A stretch of 64,000 nt of DNA from Halosimplex salinum (GTDB lineage: Archaea > Halobacteriota > Halobacteria > Halobacteriales > Haloarculaceae). Shown here piece after piece: positions 34,893 through 42,621 of this stretch (position 1 is the first letter of the stretch; each line of letters begins with the position of its first letter). A program made the translations under genes and the position numbers. The notes below the pieces were generated by a model that saw only the letters and a list, made by a program, of their open reading frames with translations, was not told the origin of the DNA and did not search any database. The stretch lies in NCBI RefSeq assembly GCF_003730195.1, contig NZ_QWGG01000001.1, positions 620,001-684,000 of the forward strand, in the 5' to 3' direction.

Positions 34893-35489
34893 GTGATATC
34901 CTTCTCCCGGCGGCAGATACTCGGGGCAGGTACTGCCCTTCTCACCGGAGTGAGCGGTTGTACGGGCGCGGACGGGGACAGGGGGACAGACACGGCCACT
35001 GCCACGGAGCGCTCCTACGAGCGGAGCGTCTCGGACCCGGCCGCCCGGACCGTCAGGAACGTCGACGGAGCACCGGCGGTCCGCTCGTCGGCCCGCTCGA
35101 CAGACGAAGTGATGCTTGGGACCCCGGCGAGGCCGGCAGACGAGCGCTGGACCGTCTCGAACTCGGACGAGCGAGACGCGCTGGAGTTCTCCGGGGCGAC
35201 GAGCGGTGCGGACGCGGCACGAACGTTCGCGGCCGAGACCGACCTCTCGGAAGCGACGCTCCTGATCCACCAGTACTACGTGAAAACGTGCGAGACGCGC
35301 CGACTGGACCGCCTCGAATGGGGAGCGGCCGAACAGGGGCCGGAGGGGGCGGTCGCGATCGAACTGGCGTACGAACGCACGGAACTGGACGGAGACTGCG
35401 AGGGCGATGGCCTCGGACCGATAGAGGCGACGCTGTTCCGGATCCCGGACGAGGTGGGGCTGGTCACGCGGTTCGGGTACACGGCCTGA
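34893..35489 (+). CDS. Small Tat lipoprotein, function unknown
   Basis: A 198-residue protein whose N-terminus (SFSRRQILGAGTALLTGVSGC) is a twin-arginine lipoprotein signal with Cys23 as lipidation site. The mature part is acidic; it has a Cys pair (KTCETRRLDR and DGDCEGDG) that could form a disulfide. No known domain is seen. The GTG at 34893 is chosen because ACAAAATTC lies about 28 bases upstream, as in a leaderless transcript; the TTG at 34875 would add a weak leader. It follows the GH3 gene by 75 bases and may share its regulation. Confidence 0.75.
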   Translation: MISFSRRQILGAGTALLTGVSGCTGADGDRGTDTATATERSYERSVSDPAARTVRNVDGAPAVRSSARSTDEVMLGTPARPADERWTVSNSDERDALEFSGATSGADAARTFAAETDLSEATLLIHQYYVKTCETRRLDRLEWGAAEQGPEGAVAIELAYERTELDGDCEGDGLGPIEATLFRIPDEVGLVTRFGYTA

Positions 35490-35517
35490 CCGGCTACCCT
35501 GTAGACAGCGACGCCGC

Positions 35518-36849
35518 TCAGATCTCCGGGAGCCGAAGCCCGGCGACGACCATCGCGAGCGCGCCGACGGCCAGCAGGGCGAGGCCGGGGACGAACGACC
35601 CCGTCAGGTCCCGGAGACCGCCGACGAGGAACGGGCCGAAGAAGCCGCCGAGTTCGCCGACCGCGAACACGAGGCTCACCGCCGTCGCCGTCAGCGCCGG
35701 GCCGATCTCCTCGATCTCGGTCGGGATAGCGCGGACCAGCGGGGAGACACCGCCGACGCCGCTCCCGACGACGAGCGCCGCGGCGGCCGCGGTGACTGCG
35801 CTCCCGACGAACACGAGCGCCACGACGCCGACGACCGCGGCCAGTCCGCAGACGACGACCGCTTCGCGTCGGCGATTGAGCCGATCGGACGCCGGCGGGA
35901 CGACGATAGTCCCGACGGCCTGCCCGACGACGAACAGCGTCGCGACCGTGGCGGCGGCCTCGGGCGAGACACCGCGCGACCCGGCGAGCGTCGGGAGCCA
36001 CCCCTGCAGGCTATGACCGAGCAGGAGATAGACGGTCCCTATCACGACAAGGAGTCGCATCACGCGGTGGGAGAACACGTTCGCCACGTCGGCCCGGAGC
36101 GAGGCCACCGAGAAGCCGCTCTCTTCGTCGCCGCCGTAGGGCGTCCCGTGGCGGCGGGCGTGCCAGACGGCGACCGGGACCCACACGAGGAGGAAGGCGA
36201 GCGCAGCGCCACCGAGCGCGCGGAACGTCGGCCGCCAGCCGCCGAGCGCGGGGCCGAGGATCGCCCGACCGACGCTGTAGGCGGCGGCTGTCCCGGCGTA
36301 GGAGCCGAGGATGTACACCGTCGACATCGTCCCCAGGAGGCGCGAGGGGAAGATGCTCGCGACGAGTTTCGGCAGGCCGAACGTGATCCCCGTCGCGCCC
36401 ACGGCGAACAGCACCGTCGTCGCGAGCATCCCGGCGAAGCCGACTGTCGCCGACCGGAGCAGCTGGGCGACGCCGAAGATCAGGACCGCGAGCGCGATCC
36501 CCCGACGAGCGCCGATTCGGTCGAGCGCGAGCCCAGAGAGCAGGGAGATCGGGACGTACGTGAGCGGCACCGCGCCGACGAGCGCGCCGGACTGGGTGTC
36601 CGAGAGACCGAGACCGTCGGCGATCGGTTCGAGGAAGGCCGCGAGCACGAACCAGTTCGCCATCAGGAGGAGGTAGCCGACCGCTCCGAGGACGACGAGC
36701 AGGTAGGAACTCCGCGGGACGGCGTCGGCGGCGTCCGCGGCGGGGACGTCGGCGCCGTCCGGGTCGCCGGCGGGAATGTCGGCGCCGTCCGGGTCGCCGC
36801 CGGCCGCGTCCTCGTCGCTGGACGGCCCGTCGGCGTCGTCGTCCACCAT
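35518..36849 (-). CDS. Major facilitator superfamily transporter
   Basis: A 443-residue carrier with about twelve membrane helices after a disordered N-terminus that repeats GDPDGAD(I/V)PA. The signature loop reads GLALDRIGARRGIAL and a later loop PASDRLNRRREAVV. It resembles the CynX/NimT-like or nitrate-type MFS group, but the substrate is unknown. A cytoplasmic linker between the halves (ARRHGTPYGGDEESGF) is short. The gene is convergent with the small Tat lipoprotein gene. The N-terminal repeat is encoded by a short tandem DNA repeat near 36740-36800. Confidence 0.88.
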   Translation of the reverse strand: MVDDDADGPSSDEDAAGGDPDGADIPAGDPDGADVPAADAADAVPRSSYLLVVLGAVGYLLLMANWFVLAAFLEPIADGLGLSDTQSGALVGAVPLTYVPISLLSGLALDRIGARRGIALAVLIFGVAQLLRSATVGFAGMLATTVLFAVGATGITFGLPKLVASIFPSRLLGTMSTVYILGSYAGTAAAYSVGRAILGPALGGWRPTFRALGGAALAFLLVWVPVAVWHARRHGTPYGGDEESGFSVASLRADVANVFSHRVMRLLVVIGTVYLLLGHSLQGWLPTLAGSRGVSPEAAATVATLFVVGQAVGTIVVPPASDRLNRRREAVVVCGLAAVVGVVALVFVGSAVTAAAAALVVGSGVGGVSPLVRAIPTEIEEIGPALTATAVSLVFAVGELGGFFGPFLVGGLRDLTGSFVPGLALLAVGALAMVVAGLRLPEI

Positions 36850-36944
36850 GCATCGGTGTTGCGACCGACGCCCCTATAGCCGATCGGTCGGCGCCCGCTG
36901 CTGGTCACGGACGCTCGCGGGCGGTCACGGACGCCGGCGGTCGG

Positions 36945-37217
36945 TCACTCGCTTTTCAGGAACCGCGCGGTCCCGTCCTGCCCGACGGTGATGCGGTAGC
37001 CCTCGTAGCTGAAGGTGATCTCCATCCGCGCGTCGGGGCTCGGTGGAGTCGAGAAGAGATTGTCGAGGACGTGGTCCACGCAGTCGTACATGTTGCCGAC
37101 CTCGGTGACGTCTTTGCCGTCCATCTCGGCGACGGCGACCGCGACCTGCGCGGCCGGTTCATCGGCGTCGGTGTCGAGATCTCTGCGCACGACGTCGGTC
37201 TCACGTTCGTCGTCCAT
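36945..37217 (-). CDS. HalOD1 output-domain protein
   Basis: A 90-residue protein with one HalOD1 domain: AVAVAEMDGKDVTEVGNMYDCVDHVLDNLF as helical part (split here as AVAVAEMDGKDV and LYDCVDHVL-like helix), then MEITFSYEGYRITVGQDGTARFL as beta part. It is the second HalOD1 gene in the window. It is divergent from the HTH regulator gene at 37335, with a shared promoter region of about 117 bases in which GATAGATTTAGTGATTC is the AT-rich part. Confidence 0.87.
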   Translation of the reverse strand: MDDERETDVVRRDLDTDADEPAAQVAVAVAEMDGKDVTEVGNMYDCVDHVLDNLFSTPPSPDARMEITFSYEGYRITVGQDGTARFLKSE

Positions 37218-37334
37218 CGCTCGGTGGTTCGGCCCCGATAGATTTAGTGATTCACCCTTACGTAACAAACAGGTACGTAGCTTGCACCGAACCGCCGGCG
37301 CGGTCTTATTCGGCTCCGGGCCCAACTGGAGGGT

Positions 37335-37997
37335 ATGAGCGTCATCGGAGAGTTCACCGTGCCGGCAGCGTCGTTCGTGCTCGCGGACGCGCTCGCCTCC
37401 CACCCGGAGATGCGACTGGAGGCGGACCGACACGCGACCCACAGTCCGAGGGAGGTCCTTCCCTTTCTCTGGGCGACGGGCGGCGACTTCGAGGCGTTCC
37501 GGGACGAACTCGACGCGTCGCCGTCGATCGAGTCCGTCTCGGTCGCCGAGCGGACGGAGGACGCGGTGCTGTATCGGATCACCTGGGCGAAGCCGTTCCG
37601 CGAGCTGATCCACGACATGGTCGACCACCACGCCGCGATCGTCGAAGCCGCCGCGAGCGGCACGCAGTGGACGCTCCGGTTGCGCTTCGCCGACGAGGAG
37701 ATGGTGTCGTCGTTCCGGGAGCACTTCGACGAGACCGGCCGGCACTTCGAGGTGCGGTCGCTGTGGCACTCCACGGGACCGCGCCAGCGGGAGTTCGACC
37801 TCACCGAAGACCAGTACGAGGCGCTCGCGACCGCCGCCCGTGCGGGCTACTTCGACGTCCCGCGGAAGGTGTCCGCCGCGGACCTCGGTGACCGACTCGG
37901 GATATCCGGGAACGCCGCCTCACAGCGGATTCGACGCGGCTCCGGCGCGCTCGTCCGAAACGCGCTGCTGATCGACGAGGGCGTCGACTGCAGTTAA
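37335..37997 (+). CDS. Bat-type HTH_10 transcription regulator
   Basis: A 220-residue regulator. The first 150 residues are a bacterio-opsin-activator-like sensory domain (FTVPAASFVLADALASHPE, then LEADRHATHS), and the C-terminus is an HTH_10 DNA-binding domain (LTEDQYEALATAARAGYFDVPRKVS in two helices, then LGDRLGISGNAASQRIRRG as recognition part). These regulators bind near promoters in haloarchaea. The ligand or signal is unknown. It faces the HalOD1 gene, which is likely its target or signalling partner. Confidence 0.9.
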   Translation: MSVIGEFTVPAASFVLADALASHPEMRLEADRHATHSPREVLPFLWATGGDFEAFRDELDASPSIESVSVAERTEDAVLYRITWAKPFRELIHDMVDHHAAIVEAAASGTQWTLRLRFADEEMVSSFREHFDETGRHFEVRSLWHSTGPRQREFDLTEDQYEALATAARAGYFDVPRKVSAADLGDRLGISGNAASQRIRRGSGALVRNALLIDEGVDCS

Positions 37998-38055
37998 ACG
38001 GCGTTACGACCGAAGGCCGTAGCTGATTCGTGTGCGGCGACTCCCTTCGAGTACC

Positions 38056-38406
38056 ATGACAGCAGAGTCCCATCCCCTTCGTGCTGCAGACGCGTTCGAC
38101 GCCGACGCGACCCGCGTCTTCCGCGCCCTCTCGGACGCCGACAGGCGATTCCTGGTCGCCGTCCTCGCCGAGCGCTCCGGTGAGACGGCGCTCGAGGAAC
38201 TCGCGACCGAACTCGCGGCGTGGAGAGGTGACGGCGACGACGGTACGTCGGTCGAAACCACACACGCGACGCTGTATCACACTCACGTGCCGAAACTCGC
38301 GGACGCCGGAGTTCTGGATCACGACCGCGAGCGCGGCGTGGTGAGGCTGGCGGCCGACGCCGACGCGGTCCGCGAGTGGCTCACCCTCCCGGATCTCGAG
38401 GGGTGA
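38056..38406 (+). CDS. ArsR-like winged-helix protein (DUF7344-like)
   Basis: A 116-residue protein with a winged-helix fold: VFRALSDADRRFLVAVLAE as first helices, ATLYHTHVPKLADAGVLDHD as recognition helix and start of the wing, then RGVVRLAADADAVREWL. It matches the haloarchaeal group that I recall as DUF7344, presumably DNA-binding. Its stop codon touches that of tpiA on the other strand without any gap. The promoter lies in the short stretch behind the HTH_10 gene. Confidence 0.85.
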   Translation: MTAESHPLRAADAFDADATRVFRALSDADRRFLVAVLAERSGETALEELATELAAWRGDGDDGTSVETTHATLYHTHVPKLADAGVLDHDRERGVVRLAADADAVREWLTLPDLEG

Positions 38407-39054
38407 TCAGGAGAGCGGTGCGACGAGGTCCTCGAGGGCGGCCTTCGGGTCGTCGGCCTTGGCGACGCCGCTCGCGAGGAGCACGCCCGACGCGCCCAGT
38501 TCCCGAGCGGCCGCGAGGTCCTCGCCGGTCGAGATACCGGCGCCGCAGTAGACGTCGACGGACTCGTCGACCGCCGCGGCGGCCTCGACCGCGTCCGTGA
38601 CGATGTCGGGGTCGGCCTTGCTGACCGGCGTCCCGGTGCCGATGAGCTCCGGCGGTTCGACCGCGACGGCGTCCGGGCCGAGCGCGGCCGCGGCACCGAC
38701 CTGTTCGGGGTTGTTCGCACAGACTACCGTGTCGAGGTCCGTGCGGTCGGCGGCGTCGAGGCTCGCGTCGATGTCGGCGAGCTTGCGCCGCGCCTCCGAG
38801 TGGTTGATCATTGTGCCGACCGCGCCGGCGTCGGCGACGGCTTCGGCGAGGGTACTCCCGGTGTGGCTGCCGTGCTCGACGGGGCTGACGTGCTGTGCCC
38901 ACGTCTCGACGCCGGTGTCTGCGACGGCCCCGAGGTGGGCGGCCTGCGGTGCGACGGCGACGCGGACGCCGCTGTCTTCGCTCACTTCGTGTGCCGCCTC
39001 GGCGATCTCGACGGGGTCACACGGGTAGGCTTTCAGATTGACCAGGACGAACAT
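38407..39054 (-). CDS. tpiA: Triosephosphate isomerase
   Basis: A 215-residue enzyme of the short archaeal type. It interconverts dihydroxyacetone phosphate and glyceraldehyde 3-phosphate. Visible signatures are [10 protein letters not shown] (with catalytic Lys), the catalytic-His region [13 protein letters not shown], catalytic Glu in [12 protein letters not shown], and the phosphate-binding [13 protein letters not shown] and [22 protein letters not shown] box on its strand lies about 25 bases before the ATG, so the transcript is probably leaderless. Confidence 0.95.
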   Translation of the reverse strand: MFVLVNLKAYPCDPVEIAEAAHEVSEDSGVRVAVAPQAAHLGAVADTGVETWAQHVSPVEHGSHTGSTLAEAVADAGAVGTMINHSEARRKLADIDASLDAADRTDLDTVVCANNPEQVGAAAALGPDAVAVEPPELIGTGTPVSKADPDIVTDAVEAAAAVDESVDVYCGAGISTGEDLAAARELGASGVLLASGVAKADDPKAALEDLVAPLS

Positions 39055-39208
39055 ACCCGTGTGGGGGACCCCGACGACAAAATAGGTTGTGAGTCAGGAG
39101 ACGCGGACACGACCCTCCGGCGGTCGGTGACGACAGGTGTTGCCGCGGCGATCGCTCGGCGCGAGATGGGTGAGAGTTAAGGCGGATTACTCGCAACGTA
39201 CTCCCGTT

Positions 39209-39769
39209 GTGACAGAGGGGACCGGCGAACGGGGAACGGTGTTGGTCGTCGAAGACGAGGACCACCTCGCCGAGTTGTACACGGAGTATCTCGCCGACGA
39301 GTACGACGTTCGGACCGCCTACGGCGGCGTCGAGGCCATGGAGATGCTCGCATCGGACCTCGACGTCGTCCTCCTCGACCGTCGGATGCCGATCGTCTCC
39401 GGCAACGAAGTCCTCGCCGAGATCGAGGAGCGCGGGTTGCAGTGCCGGGTGGCCATGGTGACGGCCGTCGACCCCGACTTCGACATCATCGACATGGGCT
39501 GTGACGACTACGTCGTCAAACCGGTCACGCGCGACCGCCTGACGGACGTCGTCGAGCGGCTGATGAAGCTCTCGGAGTACAACGACCGGATGCGCGATCT
39601 CACCTCGAAGAAGCTCAAGCGCAACGTCCTGCAGGTGGAGAAGACGGAGTCAGAACTCGACGAGAGCGACACGTTCCAGCGCCTCCAGACGGAGATCGCC
39701 GAGATGGAGGAGACCATCCAGGGCATCGCCGACGACCTCGGCACCGACTACGTCGCGAAAGAACAGTAA
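39209..39769 (+). CDS. HalX-domain response regulator
   Basis: A 186-residue protein. The receiver domain (residues 1-120) has acidic pair VEDEDH, phospho-acceptor Asp in DVVLLDRRMP, and Lys in DDYVVKPVTRDRL. The C-terminal HalX domain is helical (SKKLKRNVLQVEKTESEL, then LQTEIAEMEETIQGIADDL). HalX regulators are common in haloarchaea and act downstream of histidine kinases, none of which is encoded here. The start is a GTG; an upstream ATG would add residues unlike the family. It is convergent with the aMBF1 gene. Confidence 0.92.
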   Translation: MTEGTGERGTVLVVEDEDHLAELYTEYLADEYDVRTAYGGVEAMEMLASDLDVVLLDRRMPIVSGNEVLAEIEERGLQCRVAMVTAVDPDFDIIDMGCDDYVVKPVTRDRLTDVVERLMKLSEYNDRMRDLTSKKLKRNVLQVEKTESELDESDTFQRLQTEIAEMEETIQGIADDLGTDYVAKEQ

Positions 39770-39794
39770 CCGCCGCGCGTCTCGACCCGTCTTC

Positions 39795-40328
39795 TCAGGA
39801 GTCTTTCCGCTCGACGACGTCACCGAGCGTGTACTCGCCCGTCGAGGATCCACCGGACCACTCCGACTCGTCGGCGGTCCCACCCGCCGAGAGGTCGACG
39901 TCGAGCGCGCTCTCGATCTTCGTCTGGACGTCGTCGGCCGGGAGCGTGTCGCCGCGTTCGATCTTTCGGATGAGGCTCGCCTTCTCGTTGAGTTTGCGCG
40001 CGAGGTCCTCCTGGCTCAGGCCCGCGTCCTCGCGGGCCGAGCGGACGATCTCGTCGTAGTCCTGTGCGAGTTCGTCCATCTCGTCGAACATGTCCTGGCG
40101 ACGCTGCGAGGAGCCACCCGAGCTCGAGGACGACGACGTCGACGACCCGCTCGACGAACTCGACGAGGACGACGACGTGGAGTACTTCGTCGACGCGCCG
40201 GAGGAGGTCTGCTGTTTCACCTCGGTCCCGAAGTCCGTACACTCGTCGCAGACGTCGAGTTCCGCCCCCTCGACCTTGACGCGGTTGGGGGAACTCGTCT
40301 CGCTCCCGCACATCTCACACTGAACCAT
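39795..40328 (-). CDS. Archaeal multiprotein bridging factor 1
   Basis: A 177-residue protein. The N-terminal zinc ribbon has CEMCGSE and CDECTDFG. A linker of about 30 residues consisting almost only of Ser, Gly and Thr follows (residues 55-78), then a C-terminal XRE helix-turn-helix (EIVRSAREDAGLSQEDLARKL, then EKASLIRKIERGDTLPADD). aMBF1 is a conserved archaeal protein that associates with ribosomes and bridges transcription factors in eukaryotes. An ATACTTTATC box lies about 28 bases before the ATG on its strand. Confidence 0.93.
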   Translation of the reverse strand: MVQCEMCGSETSSPNRVKVEGAELDVCDECTDFGTEVKQQTSSGASTKYSTSSSSSSSSSGSSTSSSSSSGGSSQRRQDMFDEMDELAQDYDEIVRSAREDAGLSQEDLARKLNEKASLIRKIERGDTLPADDVQTKIESALDVDLSAGGTADESEWSGGSSTGEYTLGDVVERKDS

Positions 40329-40469
40329 AGTCCATCCTTACCGGCGACTGTTGATAAAGTATACGCCAGCGACGGCGTGGTTGGTCCGGCCCGCTCCGCG
40401 GACCGCGGCGCAGCCGACCGGGGGGACTCGCCCCATCCCCTTTTTGCCGCGCTCGTCCGTACCGGTGGT

Positions 40470-41345
40470 ATGGAGACGAGACCACTCGGCGACACCGGAC
40501 AGGAGAGCACGGTACTCACCTTCGGCGCCATCGCGCTGGACTTCCTTGACCAGGACGAGGCGGACGAACTGACCGAGGAAGTGCTCGACCGCGGGGTGAA
40601 CCACGTCGACGTGGCCCCCCAGTACGGCACCGCGGAGGTGAAACTCGCGCCGACGCTCGAAGACCGCCGCGAGGAGGTGTTCCTCGGCTGCAAGACGCTC
40701 GAACGCGGCTACGAGGCTGCCTGGGAGAAACTGGAGGAGTCCCTCGACCGCCTCGGCACCGACCACATCGACCTCTACCAGTTCCACGCCGTCACGGAGC
40801 ACGAGGAGGTCGACCGGATCACCGCCGACGACGGCGCGCTGCGGGCCTATCGGGAGGCTCAGGAGGAGGGACTGATCGACCACATCGGCCTCACGAGCCA
40901 CGGTCGGCCAGACGTGATCCGCAACGCCGTCGAGCGCATCCCGGACCTGGAGACGGCGATGTTCCCGGTCAACGCGACGGTCGCCGCGAAGGACGACGCG
41001 GACCACGACTTCCTGAACCTGGCGCGCCAGCTCTCCGAGCAGGGACTGGGCGTGATCGCCATCAAGACGTTCGCGAAACGGCCCTGGCCCGACTCGATGC
41101 CGGAGGACGAGCGCCCCTACGAGACGTGGTACGAACCGTACGACGACCCCGACGAACTCGCGCGGTGTCTCCGATACACCCTCTCGCAGGACGTGACCAC
41201 GCTGACGAACGCGGGCGATCCACGTTTAGTCGACCCGATCCTCGACGCGGCAGAGTCGTTCGAACCGATGAGCGCCGACGAGCGGGCGGCGATGGTCGAC
41301 GAGCGCCGCTCCGAGGAGTCGCCGGTCCCGACCGACCTCTCCTGA
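40470..41345 (+). CDS. Aldo/keto reductase
   Basis: A 291-residue aldo/keto reductase of a different subgroup from the one at 13945. It starts METRPLGDTGQESTVLTFG; the catalytic Asp and Tyr are in HVDVAPQYGTAEVKL, Lys in VFLGCKTLERGYE, and His in LYQFHAVTEHEE. The C-terminal part (LRYTLSQDVTTLTNAGDPR) corresponds to the cofactor-binding end. The substrate is unknown. CCTTTTTGCC about 28 bases before the ATG is a probable promoter; the gene is divergent from the aMBF1 gene. Confidence 0.92.
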   Translation: METRPLGDTGQESTVLTFGAIALDFLDQDEADELTEEVLDRGVNHVDVAPQYGTAEVKLAPTLEDRREEVFLGCKTLERGYEAAWEKLEESLDRLGTDHIDLYQFHAVTEHEEVDRITADDGALRAYREAQEEGLIDHIGLTSHGRPDVIRNAVERIPDLETAMFPVNATVAAKDDADHDFLNLARQLSEQGLGVIAIKTFAKRPWPDSMPEDERPYETWYEPYDDPDELARCLRYTLSQDVTTLTNAGDPRLVDPILDAAESFEPMSADERAAMVDERRSEESPVPTDLS

Positions 41346-41354
41346 CGGCTGGTT

Positions 41355-41370
41355 GTCCACTTCTGGACAG
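41355..41370. promoter_or_regulatory. Inverted repeat upstream of the ABC importer operon
   Basis: TGTCCA-CTTC-TGGACA is a perfect inverted repeat about 85-100 bases before the start of the solute-binding protein gene and just after the aldo/keto reductase stop. A half-like TTGTCCG recurs at 41394-41400. TTTTTATTC and CTATATTCC (41426-41450) follow as promoter candidates. It may be an operator of the thiamine-type importer or a weak terminator of the preceding gene. Confidence 0.4.
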
Positions 41371-41454
41371 ACACGGACTGGAACGGGCGATATTGTCCGA
41401 TTCCGTGCGGGACGGATCGCGGGGGTTTTTATTCGCGACCTATATTCCCTGGTT

Positions 41455-42621
41455 ATGGACCGACGACGTTTCGTCAAGGCAGTGGGTGCCGGGGTGGCCG
41501 GCCTCGCCGCGGGGTGTAGCGCGGAACCGACCGAGGACGGGTCGACCGAGACGACCGACGACGCGACCGACAGTCCGACCCAGAGCGGGACGGCCGAGGG
41601 CACGGTCACCGGCACGATGTCTGGACAGACGCCGGTGCTCCGGGTCGGGACCTACTCGTCGTACGTCGACGCGCCGAGTACCAGCCCGGGGCCGTGGCTC
41701 AAAGAGCAGTTCGAGGCCGAGTACGACGCCGAACTGCAGTGGTTCGCGCCGGAGGGCAACATGGACTACTTCCTCCAGCGCCGCCAGCAGAACGTCACCA
41801 TCGACACGGACCTGTTCCTCGGGCTGACGCCGGAGAACCTCGTCAAGGCCGACCGCGAGACCGGCGAGGGCGACTCCCTGTTCACCAGCGTCGACACGGG
41901 CGACCTCTCGAACGAGAGCCACGTCGTCGACGACTACCGCTTCGACCCGCAGGACCGCGCCATCCCCGTCGGCGCCTCCTACATCAGCCTCGTCTACAAC
42001 CAGAACCTCCTCGACGAGCGAGGCATCGGCGGGCCCGAGACCTTCGACGACCTGACGAGCGAGCCCTACGAGGACGGCCTGCTCGTCCCCAACCCCCAGA
42101 ACAGCGAGACCGGGCTCGAGTTCCTGTTCTGGACCGTCGACCAGTTCGGCGAGGACGGCTACCTCGACTACTGGAGCGACCTGATGGACAACGGCACGCA
42201 GGTCCTGAAAGACTGGGGGACCGCCTACGACGCGTACTCGAACGGGGAGGCACCGATGGTCGTGTCCTTCTCGACCGACCAGGTGTACGCCGACCGCTAC
42301 GACCAGGACATGGCCGAACACCAGATCGCCTTCCCGAACGGCCAGGGGTACGCCTATCTCGAAGGCGCCGCGCCCTTCACCGGCACCGACAAGCTCGACC
42401 TGGCGACGGAGTTCATCGACTTCGTCCTCCAGCCGGAGATGCAGGCCGAGATCGCCGAACGGAACGTCGGGCTGCCGTCGGTCGACAACGCGACGCTCCC
42501 CGACGACTACTACGACTTCGTCCACGAACCCGACGAGATCGTCAGCTTCGGGTACGACGAGCTGATGGGCAACGTCGAGCCGTGGCTGAACGACTGGTCC
42601 CAGCAGATCGCGAGCCAGTAG
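41455..42621 (+). CDS. thiB: ABC importer solute-binding lipoprotein (thiamine type)
   Basis: A 388-residue extracellular binding protein. The signal is twin-arginine (MDRRRFVKAVGAG) with a lipobox ending at Cys21, followed by an acidic Thr-rich linker. The mature part starts LRVGTYSSYVDAPSTSPGPWLKEQFEAEY and carries the typical two-lobed fold, with DTDLFLGLTPENLVKA, RAIPVGASYISLVYN and YLEGAAPFTGT; this matches the thiamine/thiamine-phosphate binding family ThiB. It is the first gene of a three-gene operon with permease and ATPase genes. Iron or polyamine transport is a less likely alternative. Confidence 0.85.
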   Translation: MDRRRFVKAVGAGVAGLAAGCSAEPTEDGSTETTDDATDSPTQSGTAEGTVTGTMSGQTPVLRVGTYSSYVDAPSTSPGPWLKEQFEAEYDAELQWFAPEGNMDYFLQRRQQNVTIDTDLFLGLTPENLVKADRETGEGDSLFTSVDTGDLSNESHVVDDYRFDPQDRAIPVGASYISLVYNQNLLDERGIGGPETFDDLTSEPYEDGLLVPNPQNSETGLEFLFWTVDQFGEDGYLDYWSDLMDNGTQVLKDWGTAYDAYSNGEAPMVVSFSTDQVYADRYDQDMAEHQIAFPNGQGYAYLEGAAPFTGTDKLDLATEFIDFVLQPEMQAEIAERNVGLPSVDNATLPDDYYDFVHEPDEIVSFGYDELMGNVEPWLNDWSQQIASQ

